Below, in pieces: positions 1-11,296 of a stretch of DNA of 64,000 bases. The stretch's first letter is position 1; each line of letters begins with the position of its first letter. Below the pieces are notes generated by a model. The model was given only the letters and a program-made list of their open reading frames with translations, was not told the DNA's origin and did not search any database. A program made the translations under genes and the position numbers. The DNA comes from Ailanthus altissimus (Eukaryota; Streptophyta; Magnoliopsida; Sapindales; Simaroubaceae): NCBI GenBank assembly GCA_946807835.1, contig OX327706.1, forward strand, positions 24,789,001 through 24,853,000, written 5' to 3'.

Positions 1-33
1 GCGTTGTAGTTTGGGAATTTCAAGTCATGGTGC

Positions 34-425
34 TAGTGATTAGTTATGACTCTTTTGAAAAGCCACTTTTAACAATCAATTTTGTGGCTTTTAAAAAAGG
101 TTTGGTGGTTGTATGAACAACAACCTTTTCATTATAAATTATTGGCCTCTCTTGGATGGAAAAATACACTTTCTTGATCTTGAATTTCCCATCATATTCT
201 TATCTAAACAAATACTCCAATTTCAATGGTATTAACTTGTTGTCCAGGAAAGTTGCATTTGAGAGTGCATTCTTGCAACTTTCAAACTTGTCATTGAATC
301 TTGGAGGCTATACTGTCACTTTATTCATTTGCACTAAGATTACATTCTTATGAGGATAGAAATAGTCTTAAGGACAGTGCCTCGCACGTCTTGATAAACA
401 TCTAACACCGTATTCGGATAGTGCC
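34..425 (+). repeat. 5' LTR of the decayed copia element (approximate)
   Basis: It aligns with 3366-3745 through shared blocks such as TATGACTCTTTTGAAAA, the TTGGATGGAAAAA stretch and the 'ttgaatcttggaggctata' stretch. Divergence is high (visibly more than 10%), with indels, which means an old insertion. The TG...CA ends cannot be fixed. Confidence 0.65.
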
Positions 426-448
426 TAGCATTCTAATGATAAACATCA

Positions 449-3010
449 TTGTTGGCCGTTGCTAAGTCTTTCTTAGAAGCAACCAAGATTTCTCCATTTG
501 ATGGAAAGCACTTCAAACTATGGCAAGATCGAGTGTACGATATATTGGATGTTATGAATTTGGCAGAGTATCGCACACAACAGCCTCTAAAACCCGACAA
601 AAGTAATTACATAGAGTTGTTTCAAAAATGAAATAAGGCAAATAAGGTATGTAAGCCTTATCGAATAAGTTATATAATGTTTATTCTACTTATAAAAATG
701 CACATGAGATTTGGACTCAACTAAAGAAAAAGTACATCATAGAGGATTCTAATACCCAAAAGTATATTGTTAATTTCTTAGACTTTAAAATATCTAAATA
801 AAGAGATGTTACTTCTTAAATCTATGATTTTTATCTGTTGATCAATGATTTAAAAAATAAAGACATCACTCTCTCAGAATCTTTTGTGGCTAGTTGTTTA
901 GTTGAAAAATTACCATATTCCAATAAATATTCATTTTCTTGGACAAAATGAAGCACTTAAAGTTAGATGATGCAATCATCTACATTAAAATTAAAGAAAA
1001 GAATTGCTAAAGGGAGAAAAATGATAAGACCAAGAAAATTGTTTCCAAGATTAACTTGGTTGAAAAAGAGGTTATCTCAAGAGAGAATCATTCCAAACCT
1101 ACAAACAAGCAATACTTCAAGAATTTAAAGCCTCATTTCATAGGAAAGGTAATTGTATGTTTGTGGTAAAGTTGGTCATTTTTCTAACTAGTGTAAGTAT
1201 AAAAAAAAAGATAAAATGGGAAACAAGAAAACTCTTAAGGCTAATTTGGTCGAGGGAGATGAAGTAATTATTGTTTTTGTAGTTTTTCAAGTGAACATGA
1301 TTGCAACTAACAACAAAGAATGGGTCATATTGTGGAGCCATAAGACACATATGTGGTGATAAAAATACTTTCTGTGACTATGTTCATGCAACTGATGGGA
1401 AATAACAAGCTTATCTTAGTGATTCCTATTTCGCACCTATGATGGGAAAAGGAAATATTCTTCTTAAGTTAACTTCTAAAAAGACGCTTGCATTGAACAA
1501 TGTCCTAACATTAGATATAATCTCATTTCTATATTTATACTTAACAAAGCTAATATAAAAGTCCCATTTGAAGGAGACAAACTTGTAATGACCAAAAATA
1601 GAGTTTTTATTATAAAGGGATATTATTTTAACGATTTGTTCAAGCTTAATGTACTTGACACAATTATTAATAAAGATAGTACTTCTTTTACTTATATTGT
1701 TGACTTCATTAGTATATGGTATTATAGACTTGGTCACTTAAATTATTCTTATTTAAAGAAAATAAAGGATATTGATTTAATTCCTAATATAAACATTGAA
1801 AAGGTTCATAAATGTGATGTGTGTGCAGAAGTTAAGTTCACAAAAAAAATTTATAAACTAATATCTTTAAGAGAAACTGTGTTGCTCGGTTTGATTTATA
1901 GTTACCTTGGTAATTTGAAAGATATCGTCATTAGAAGAGGCAAAAGGTTCTATATAACCTTTATATATGATTTTTCAAGATATACTAAAATATATCTATT
2001 ATGAAATGAAGATAAATCATATGAAAAGTTCGTGATCTTTAAACAAAAAGTTGAAAATCAACTTAAAAGTAAAATCAAAAGATTGAGAATTAGCTAATGA
2101 GGATAATGATATTATACATGAAATTACACCTCTATATTCGCTTGAATCAAATGGGGCACTTATAAATTTGCGATGGGAAGCAATGCTTATTGCTTACCAC
2201 ATACAAAATAGAATATCATACAAGAATATTGGTAAAACACCATATGAGTTATTGAGAGGCTATAAGCCTAACATATCATATCTCAAAGTATGAGGTGTCT
2301 TATTAATGTCTTAATTTCCTATCCAAAAAGGAATAGGATGAGACTTAAGATAATTGATTGTATGTTCATGAGTTAGACTCAGAACAGTACTACATATATA
2401 TTCTTGGTATTGAAAAAAAGGGAGAAGCAAAGTAATACTCAAGATCAAGATAGTGAAAACTTTTAATGGTCTCACTTTATCCCAAAAATACTATGTGAAA
2501 AATTCTTAAAGAAGTTTGGGTACTTGGCGTGCAAATCTATAACAACGTCTTATGATGCTAGTACTAAACTATTAAATTATAATGAAAATAGTGTTAATCA
2601 GACTTGATATACTCAAATTATTGGGAGTCTCATATATTTAATGAACAATACTAAGCCTAATATAGCATATATAATAGATAAACTGAGTAGATATACTTAG
2701 AATTCAAATAAAGAGCACCTGGGTGCCTTAAACAAACTTACAAAATATATGAATACGCAAAGAATTATGAGCTTACTTATAGTAGATCACCACTTGTCTT
2801 GGAATGTTATTTTGATACAAATTAGATTTTTGAATCCAATGAAATTAAATATACTAGTGAATTTGTGTTCGCTTTAAAAGGAGGCATTGTATATTGAAAA
2901 TTCGCTAAATAAACATGTGTAGCACAATCTACTATGGAATCAAAGTTAATTACCTTAGAAAAAGTATGCTTAAAAGTTGAGTGGTTGAAAACATTCCTAA
3001 TTAATCTTTT
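449..3010 (+). pseudogene. Copia gag-pol remnant
   Basis: The reading frame is broken throughout. Recognisable pieces are a gag N-terminus (ISPFDGKHFKLWQDRVYDIL), a damaged CCHC knuckle, the GAG-pre-integrase motif (WYYRLGHLNY, then C..C), the IYDFSRYTKIYLL start of the integrase core, and an RNase H tract (QSTMESKL). It cannot encode a functional polyprotein. The short minus-strand ORFs that overlap it are shadows. Confidence 0.8.
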
Positions 3011-3365
3011 CATTTACACTCATCCTCCAACATCAATTTCAATTCATTGTAATTGTCAAGTTGCAATAGCTAAAGTTAAAAAAAATATATATATATAATA
3101 GAAAAGTAAACATATACATGTAAAATATAGTATAATTAAGTAGTTGCTAAAATTTATGGTAGTGGACCTAAATTTTGTAAAGTTAGAGTTGAATTTGGCT
3201 AATTTTCTGATTAAACTACTAAATAAGATATTAGTATAACGAATGAATGAGATTTCTGTTTATAACATAAGATAAGAGTGATGGTAAATCCCACTTATGT
3301 GATTGGAGATCCTATAAAATAGGTACATATAGATAATAACAAATCACTTGTTTATAGTAGATTCA

Positions 3366-3745
3366 ATGACTAGTCATGACTCTTTTGAAAAATCACCTTG
3401 AACAACTAACTTTGTGGCTTTTGAAAAAAGTTTGGTCATTATATGACAACAATATTTTCAATATAAGTTGCTAGCATCTCTTGGATGGAAAAAAAAAATA
3501 CTTTTTTGATCTTGAATTCTTCATTATATTCTTGTCTAAACAAACACTCCAATTCAAAGGCATTAACTTGTTGTTTAGGAAAATTGTATTTAAGAGTGTA
3601 TTTTTTATAACTTTTAAATTTGTTATTGAATCTTGGAGGCTATACTACCACTTAACCCATTTGCACAAAGATTACATTTTTAGGAGGGCAGAAACAATTT
3701 TAAGAATAATACCTAATACGCCTTGACAAACATCCAACATTGGAT
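3366..3745 (+). repeat. 3' LTR of the decayed copia element (approximate)
   Basis: This is the second copy of the repeat at 34-425. It ends about 150 bp before the first recognisable AAA-ATPase coding sequence, so the element lies immediately upstream of, or in a 5' intron of, that gene. Confidence 0.65.
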
Positions 3746-3901
3746 CCAGATTCCAATTTACCAACATATTTTTGTTGCCCCTGACCAATATTAGATGGTT
3801 AAACTTGGTTTCTAATTAACTTTACCTGTGAGACTTTGAGTCAAGATGCCACTATACTTGATATGTTCTGAAAATTATTTTTGTCTTGTTTGTTAAACTG
3901 A

Positions 3902-4647
3902 CGGAAATTAGATTTCAAGCAGTACCAGGCTTCAACTTCAAGAGGAGCTGGCCGCAAAGACAAGAAAGACTTGGCTGGTGGGAAACAAAACATGGTAATG
4001 TTTTATGCTTTATTTACCATATAATCTATTACAATTATCTCCATACCCAAGTTTAACCTTATCCTTATACATGACCTAAGGATTTCTCACATTTTAAATG
4101 GCACTTGTATAATTTACCTGATACAATATGTTTTCTTTTGACACAGTTGACATTATCTGGACTGCTGAACTTTATAGATGGTTTATGGTCGAGCTGCGGA
4201 GATGAGAGGATTATCATATTCACGACCAACCACAAGGAAAGGCTTGATCCTGCATTGCTGCGTCCAGGGCGTATGGACATGCATATTCACATGTCATATT
4301 GCACCTTTTATGGATTCAAGCTGTTGGCCTCAAATTACTTGGGCATAACTAGCAAGCACAGGCTCTATGGGGAGATTGAAGACTTGATTAGGAGTGCACA
4401 TATAACTCCAGCACGAGTTGCAGAAGAGTTTATGAAAAGCGAAGATGCTGACGTGGCACTTGGAGGGCTAGTGAAGCTCCTGAAGAGGAAGCAATGCAAT
4501 GAAGATGCTGATGGCGATGGCGATGGAGATGCAGATGAAATTGAAGCCCTTGAAACTAAGAAACTGAAGACAAATACCAAGGCCAAGTCCAAGTCCAGGA
4601 AGACTTCCGGGGGCAGCGCAAGAAGGAAACCTGCAGGAAGGAGTTAA
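3902..4647 (+). pseudogene. 3' part of a BCS1/HSR4-like AAA-ATPase gene (truncated or partial)
   Basis: The main exon, 4147-4647, encodes 166 aa. It begins LTLSGLLNFIDGLW, then carries the sensor-1/TTNHKERLDPALLRPGRMD segment with the arginine finger region, then the C-terminal lid. It ends in an acidic GDGDGD run and a Lys/Arg/Ser-rich tail. A plausible preceding exon (ending at 3994, donor GTAATG) joins in frame across a 152-bp intron (3995-4146). That piece is open only from 3902, after a TGA at 3899-3901. Plant BCS1-like ATPases are about 450-520 aa with an N-terminal membrane segment plus Walker A and B. None of these is in the window, whose upstream 3.7 kb is retrotransposon debris. Either the 5' half lies before the window across a large intron, or the gene is a 5'-truncated pseudogene; I cannot decide. 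The related proteins are membrane-anchored AAA-ATPases. Confidence 0.7.
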
Positions 4648-5729
4648 TAATCATAATCTTTAAGTACCAGTGAACTTCTAATTAACTTTATTTTATCTTA
4701 AACATGCTACCATTGAACAACTAATTACTTGTGCTACAGGAGTAATGCTAATAGTATGTGATGGGCATTGGTGTGATTTTACCTACTATGTACCGATACT
4801 ATGTACCGAAAGATCTTTGTTGGCTGGCTCTATGATACATTAATTGAGAGCTAACTTAGCCAAAGTATGCGAATGAGAGTTACAGGTCACAGAAATCATT
4901 TAGCTATATCAAAAAAGTCCTACAAGCATGTCAGGTAAATGTCCAGACAGCACCTTAACGTAAATGAAATCATGGGATGCATATTTTACGGACATCACAA
5001 GTCAACTTATATAAACACTTCTTCAAAACTGGTAACTGCGCTTCTTGAATTATTCTCACTGTGTCGATTTGGCAAGCAAAGTTCTCAAGTGTAGTTGACT
5101 CCGTAGATAGATAGATAGTTAACTCCACACAGCACCTAGAATTATCACAAACATTCAATTGGGCCCTGCATTCCTTTGGACTGGCCATTTGGACGTGAAC
5201 ATCAAAACTTCCTTTCTCTGGCTTCCATTTGCATGTTAAAATATATATAGCGACTTCAAAGGCCCCCAATGACTACCTTCTCGTTGAAGATATAGACGGT
5301 CTGGTAGAATAATATTATGTTTCCATTTCTCAACGAAGGAATGCTCTTACAATTGGTAAAATATTCATCTTTCTGCATCTTGGCTCTCACTTTTTCCTTC
5401 TTCTCTTTTTTCTTCCCCATTTCTTGTCTCCTGTGTATTACTGCGTGCCCCTTTTTGCCTTATTCATATAGACATAATCAAAACGCTAGAATACTTCCAT
5501 ACATAGCCATAATCATTAAGCTAGAATAGTTGCATGCATTTTCTACAGAATTGACTGGCTTCTGTCATGTTTATATTATTTATTTTCCGGAGATGACGCT
5601 CATTCTAGACAATCAACTATGTTTTGATGCAGGGTGCTTAGAGAAGATGTAGCAACGGCAGAAAAAGAAGTAATGCTGTTTCTTTGTCATTTATATATTA
5701 ATTCCTTATCTAAGCGTGACTTTCATCAC
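4648..5729. other. Intergenic spacer without a recognised gene
   Basis: It holds the 3' flank of the AAA-ATPase gene and AT-rich DNA. A short tandem duplication of 'actatgtaccgat' lies at about 4784-4810, and a (TAGA) run at about 5104-5120. A 99-codon minus-strand frame at 4970-5269 has no motif I know, and I do not call it a gene. Confidence 0.5.
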
Positions 5730-5803
5730 GGTCCCGTAGCTCAGTTGGTTAGAGCGTTGGTCTTATGAGCCGAAGGTCGCGGGTTCGAGCCCCGCCGGGA
5801 CCA
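5730..5803 (+). tRNA. tRNA-Ile (anticodon UAU)
   Basis: The 74-nt cloverleaf is complete. The 7-bp acceptor stem GGTCCCG/CGGGACC is perfect. The D arm is TAGCTCAGTTGGTTAGAGC. The anticodon stem is TTGGT/GCCGA with loop CTTATGA, which puts TAT at positions 34-36. The T arm is GCGGG-TTCGAGC-CCCGC and the discriminator base is A. No intron is present and CCA is not encoded beyond the natural 3' end. Internal A and B boxes (TAGCTCAGTTGG, GGTTCGAGCC) are intact for RNA polymerase III. A T-rich stretch downstream (CTTACTTTTTCC) can terminate transcription. UAU reads the AUA isoleucine codon. It lies alone between protein genes. Confidence 0.95.
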
Positions 5804-7726
5804 TATTTACTTACTTTTTCCACTCAGAAATTATTTAGAGACTCACTATTAACATGATCAATTTTTCCTTTTAACTTGTGATAAATCAAGTGCAAATGAA
5901 ACACATAAATATCAATTAATTAAGGGGTCTAATGGCAATAGCCGTGATGGATCACTATTTGTTGTTTGCTATAAGAAGCAGACTTATGGCTTCCGTAAGC
6001 CTCGAATTTTTAAAAATTTAATAATAAATTTTTATTACTTTTATTCTTTAAAATTAGAATTTTTATGATTTGATCTTTCTAAAATTTTAAATTTAATCCT
6101 AAGATTCTTATATAATTAATTTTTAATATAATATAATTTTTAATTTTAACATTTGACTTATCCACCTTTAATTGCTTTATAAATTATTTTATGTCTAAAC
6201 TACATATGACTTGAACAAATACTCATGTACACGAGATGTAAAGTGTTTCTCAGATTGAATTATGTGAATTTGATTAATAATTTATTCAATTCATTTTTAA
6301 GCGTATGTTATCTTTTCAATTTATTTTTAAGGGTATGTTGTTTTCTCAATTCAATCTAATTCATTAAGATATTAAATTCAATTTGATCTAATCACTAAAA
6401 AAATTATAAATCTATATCTAATCCAACTGATCTAATATTATAAAAAATATAATAACAATTATATTCAAATTGACTAAGAATATATATATATATATAAAAG
6501 AAAATTTAACAGTTTAATTCCTGTGTTTTTGTCAAATTATTCACTATTCTTATTTTAAAAAAAGTACTTTAGTTAGTTATTATCATCCAAAAAATTTAAT
6601 TCTGTTGAATGCATGCTTTTTTTGTTATTTTACCTTTTTGTCCCTAAATATACACCACCACTCAATTTTATTTTATTTCTTTTAAGCATCCTCTTTACAA
6701 AGACTCAAGAGAGTTAGCTGGGAAGTTTTAGGTGGTGACTTTCGGGCTTGACTTCATAAAATACACCACGTTGATTGTTAGATGTATTATGTAAATTATT
6801 GTACACCTAAACCACTCTTTTTTCGGTTTATTTTCTCAATTAATCAAAACTTAAAAGTTGTTTGTAAATACACACATGCACAAAAATTTAATACAAATTA
6901 GTCGTTTTAGGTGCATAAACTTTTTAATACAAATAAATTCTTACCAAATGTGAATATATATACGTTTTTAAAATATAAATATTATCTAAATTATCTGATT
7001 TAAATCAAAATAAATGATGTTGTTTTAATCTATACTAAATTGTTTAAATAAAAAATTTAAGTAATATATATTTTAAAAACGTGTAAATGTTAGTATTTTA
7101 AAATAGTTAAATAAATATAGACTTTGAAATTTTTTATTTAAAATAAAAAAAATTTAAAAATAATAAGGAGATGAATTTCTTAGTATAACATGCAATCATA
7201 AAAAAATTATTTGTTTAGAGTATTAAAAAAAAAAAGTTTCTTGTATAATATTGAAAATCATCCAACATTAAAACAAAAAAAATATTTTACAAATTCAGTT
7301 TAAAACATCTAGGCATTTGGGCTTGGACTGAACACAGTTAAAAGCCTATGGCCCAATAATTAGTCAACTTCAGAAGAAAAAAAAAAAGCTAAAAAAGAAA
7401 AAATATTCCAATTCGGTGCAGCCGAATCTAGGGGATTCTAATTGCGCCTTTTTGAATACAAATCTTCTCTCTACTTCTCTCGAACTGATTTTGATTTAAT
7501 TCATTTTATGTAAAATCGGGTTACTAATTAATTAACTAATTTATTATATCCCCACTTTTTCCAACACTTTCTCGAGAGGGAGAGTCCGAAAAGAGAACGA
7601 AAACAAACACTCTTTTAGACACAGCACACTCTGTTTATCTGAAGTTCCTTATTCAACAACAGTAACTTCCTATTTTTCCGTTACTTCGTCAAATGATCTG
7701 ATAATTTGACGTTGACGACGACGACG
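5804..7726. other. AT-rich intergenic region and PAT10 upstream region
   Basis: No gene was found. About 5990-6160 is a dispersed AT-rich repeat also present at 62,890-63,090. A partial local duplication of 'caatttatttttaagggtatgttg' lies at about 6285-6340. The last 300 bp before the PAT10 ATG contain pyrimidine-rich tracts (CTTCTCTCTACTTCTCTCG), as expected of a plant 5' UTR or core promoter. I see no clear TATA box. Confidence 0.5.
5990..6160. repeat. Dispersed AT-rich repeat, copy 1
   Basis: It shares an ordered series of words with 62,890-63,090: 'aataataaatttttat', 'ctttctaaaattttaa', 'cttatataatt' / 'cttcatataatt', and 'atttgac'. The order and spacing argue for common descent rather than chance AT content. 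The family is unknown; it resembles an untranslated transposable-element tail. Confidence 0.45.
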
Positions 7727-10700
7727 ATGTTGTCGGCTCTGTGTCGCCGCATTAGCGATTCGTGTGCTCGAGCTCTCGACCGATGCTACCGCCTTGTTCC
7801 TTGTCTCTCGGATCCTGGTGCGTATGCTTATTCAACTCTTCAGTTTTTTATTTTGTTTTTTTGGTTGTAATTTTATGTTTGGTTCTTGAGAAACTGAAGG
7901 AAATGCAAAACAAATTATCTGTCTATTTAAGCTGTAAATCACTTTGTTGTTGTGTATTGAGCTTCGGAATGGCAAAATTTTGAATTTGTTAGGTTAATTC
8001 ACTATTTAAGTGTGATAAATTATTGCTAGTGTTAGTTTGTTTTGCGTCAGCAGTGTTTAGTTGTGCATTATTATAAGCTAATTTGTCGCATTTGATTCTT
8101 TTGGTTATAGCTCGAAGATCCTCACTGGGTTTAAAGGCAGCATTGGTGACGCTGCATTTGGTATTTGCGGGTGTTCTGTTTCTTTTTGATGCAGATTTGA
8201 TAGAGAAAACAAAGCGTGGGCCTTGGTATGTATATGCCTTTGAAGTATGGTATCTTGCTTCTCGAATTGAGTTTCCTTGCATTGCTTTTAAGTTAATGCT
8301 TGTCAATTCTTTTACTTCTATGAACTTCAGCTCGAGATTTTTGTTGATAATACAAGGTGAAATTGGAGCTAGTTTCAGTGAATGAGGTTTATTGGGGCCT
8401 TTCAGAGGATAGTTAAGGGAAAGTGAGATTGCAAGGTCATTAATCAAACTTTGGAAGTCTGAAAACCCACAAGCAACTCATAGTTTCAATGTGCATTGTA
8501 TTTCTTTCTTTGTTTCTTTGACAAACTGATTAACAAGTATTGTTATGTGTAAAACTACTGTCAAGTTGGAGAAGGATTAGACATGGGGAAGGGTCGAATT
8601 AAGCTAAATGTTGGATGCTGAACTTTCTGACTAGTCTATGTAATCATGCAATCTAGAGTTGTAGATACAAAAGAAACATTAGATGCTACAGGGAGTATGT
8701 CCATTTAAATTGAAAGGTCTATGAGCAGATAGATTTAAGATGCCACCAATCTAGTTGCATTAAGCAGATTATGTTTTGTTCGTCTTTGTTCATGCATATT
8801 GCATGCCATCTTCTTGTGACAGTGATGTTTGAACTTTGTTTAAAACTTTCAGAATGACTAAAATAGTGAAATTCATACATGATTCATTGAGCATATATTT
8901 TGAAGAGGACTAGCCTGTCTCCTGTAAGGAGTAAATTTCACAAATTTCAACTGGCTCTCAGAGGAGCTATTATGATACCTTGTCAAAGCTATTTAAATCT
9001 ATCAATTATTTCTTTTTTCTCTCTGTATTATTTTAACTTTTTTGGCATGTAATTTCAAGATAATGTTAGTAGCACTGCACTTAACATTTCCACCTCTATT
9101 TTACAGGTATACTGGATTGTATTTGTTTTTGTTTGTTGCAACATTGGTGCTATACTTCATAACCTCTGGTTCTTCTCCTGGGTAAGTATTAATGGAATTC
9201 TATTCACCTCAAATTTGAGTTTATTTGTTTTTTTTTTTATAAAGCATGACATATGTGGCTTGTTTCATTTTCGGTCTAACTTGGTTGCTTGCTTCTTGTT
9301 TTCTATGCTTTTAGCTATGTCATTGATGCAATGAGATATGTGAATGAGACAAATGCTGTATCTAGAAAGATACCGGCATCCTCAAAGTAAGCACTAATTT
9401 CTTTCTTTTTGTTTTTAATGAAAGAAAAAAAGACTTTGCCAAGAGGTACTTAGGGAATCTGAAGAAAACAGATTGGATTTTTTATGTTTTAATCTTATTG
9501 TTACTTTATCACTATAATGTTTAAGCAAAGACAACCAGCTTCAAGCAAAAATGGAAACTTGGTCATAAGTGTGGAGGGGAGTCAGCCAGGAAGAAGTCCT
9601 TCAGGAATTAATGCTACGTCTTGGACAAAGCTAGTCCTGGACATGTATCCCCCGGGAACTTCTGTTAGGTATGCAAGTACTCCATATGTTATTCCATTAC
9701 TTGTGCTCAATTGATGCGTAATCAACATAACAATTGATCAAATTTTGTAATTCTTCAGTTTGGAACTTGCAGTCTCATGTAAGCAATCATTTTGTTGGAC
9801 TAAACTATATGAATGATGTACCATTTTTTGACGAGGGAAGTAGGAGTGGGAAAACATAAGTTCTATACTAACTGATTCTTCCTTTATTTTGCAGAAGTTT
9901 GACTTGCTCGTATTGTCATATTGAACAGGTATAGATATCTTATGTTTATATGCTCTTTTGGACATCTTTGCACGAGGTCTGCACTACCTCCAGTCAATAT
10001 CTCATTTTTTTACATTCTTTTCCTATTGAGGAAAATTAGTAGCATGGCAATGCCTTCAAGAGAGCAGCTGAACCCTGTAATAAGCTAAGCTGCTCAATGG
10101 ATAAGGGCTTGAAAAAAATTTAGCATTTAACTAGGTACTACTACAAGAATTCTCAGAGCATAAACACTTTCTAGATTAGGGTTTTGAGAAAGTTTTAGCA
10201 ACTTGAGATTGGACTTTTCAAACATCCAGTTTAGGTGATTAAACATAATCACTAAAAGGTGATCTTTGAATTACAACTGATGTAACTTTTGATTATTTTC
10301 AAATTTCTTCTGCCATAATTGCAGCCTCCACGGGCAAAGCATTGTCATGACTGTAACAGATGCGTTCTTCAGTTTGATCATCATTGTGTTTGGCTAGGGA
10401 CTTGTGTTGGACAGGGTAATCATTGTCGATTTTGGTGAGTTATGAGATGTCATACAGCAAAAAGTAATCCTCCTTATCTTGTTCGTGCTGTAGGTTTAAT
10501 AAATTTAACGATGTTGAGGTTGGAGAAATTATTATCATTAACTTAATTGCTACTAATGTGTGACTGTGCTTTTCATCTTCAATTTTCTTTTTTCAATTTT
10601 TTTATTTTGAATAATGTATTGCTCTACCAAGTTCAAAGATTAATGGCCACCATGAACTAAAAGTATAACATGTAATTCTGTGTTTGATGTTGCTCAGGGG

Positions 10701-11253
10701 CTAGATGTATTCCACGTTTGTAGTAATGGTGAGAATTGACAGAGGAAAATATGGCTTTCATTTACACTGTCTTAGATATCATGATTCTTTATAAGAGTTC
10801 AGTATTCTAGCTCTTTGTGTACTGTTGTGATTTTATGTTTATGTAGATCACAAGATAGATTATGATATGATCTTTTGGATTGAATTCACCTTTCTTTATC
10901 ATGAATATTTGATATGGATCAGGCAAATATAGTTTTGTATCATTAGAATCTCATACAGATCAGGCAACTATACTTTCAATTGGTGTGATTGAGGAATAAG
11001 AATTGTTTGCATATTCATGAGTGAATATATCTGATCCTTTCTCCAAATTATAGTTTGTTTCTGCATAGGACTGTTATTAAAAAATTTAATGATGTGTGTG
11101 TGTAACACGACCATCATTATTATTTACAATGATAATCTAGTAGGCGACATGGTTCGTTATATGGTGAGCAACACTATCACATGATACTGTTTAGTTAATC
11201 CATAACTTCAATATTATTTACAATGTGCTAAAACCACCACATGTACAGTTGCT

Positions 11254-11296
<43 letters not shown>

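Larger units (their letters stand above)
34..3745 (+). mobile_element. Decayed Ty1/copia LTR retrotransposon
   Basis: Two diverged direct repeats of about 390 bp (roughly 34-425 and 3366-3745) frame an interior with relics of a copia polyprotein in the usual order. A gag start lies at 449-631. A zinc knuckle (C..CGK.GH...C) near 1157-1200 is broken by a frameshift and a stop. A GAG-pre-integrase segment occupies 1588-2004, followed by the start of integrase, an RT C-terminal piece with the NTKPNIAY-like stretch near 2640-2700, and RNase H near 2790-3010. Many stops and frameshifts are present and much of integrase and RT is missing. The LTR edges are too decayed for base-exact limits, and no target duplication is visible. 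The PR-IN-RT-RH order (integrase before RT) defines it as copia rather than gypsy. Confidence 0.8.

Noticed and set aside
4365..4592. Minus-strand 75-codon ORF rich in Ser/Pro
   Set aside because: Shadow of the acidic and basic repeats of the AAA-ATPase C-terminus.
4970..5269. 99-codon minus-strand ORF as a gene
   Set aside because: No recognised motif, no splice context and no neighbouring gene structure; kept only as a note.
5761..5771. Reading the tRNA as Lys(CUU) or Met
   Set aside because: With the 5-bp stem TTGGT/GCCGA the seven-base loop is CTTATGA, which places UAU at 34-36.
8083..8385. 100-codon plus-strand ORF as a separate gene
   Set aside because: It is PAT10 exon 2 (8111-8225) read through into its intron.
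9526..9530. Alternative PAT10 exon 5 acceptor at AG 9524-9525
   Set aside because: It shifts the frame to an early stop; AG 9529-9530 keeps the full protein.
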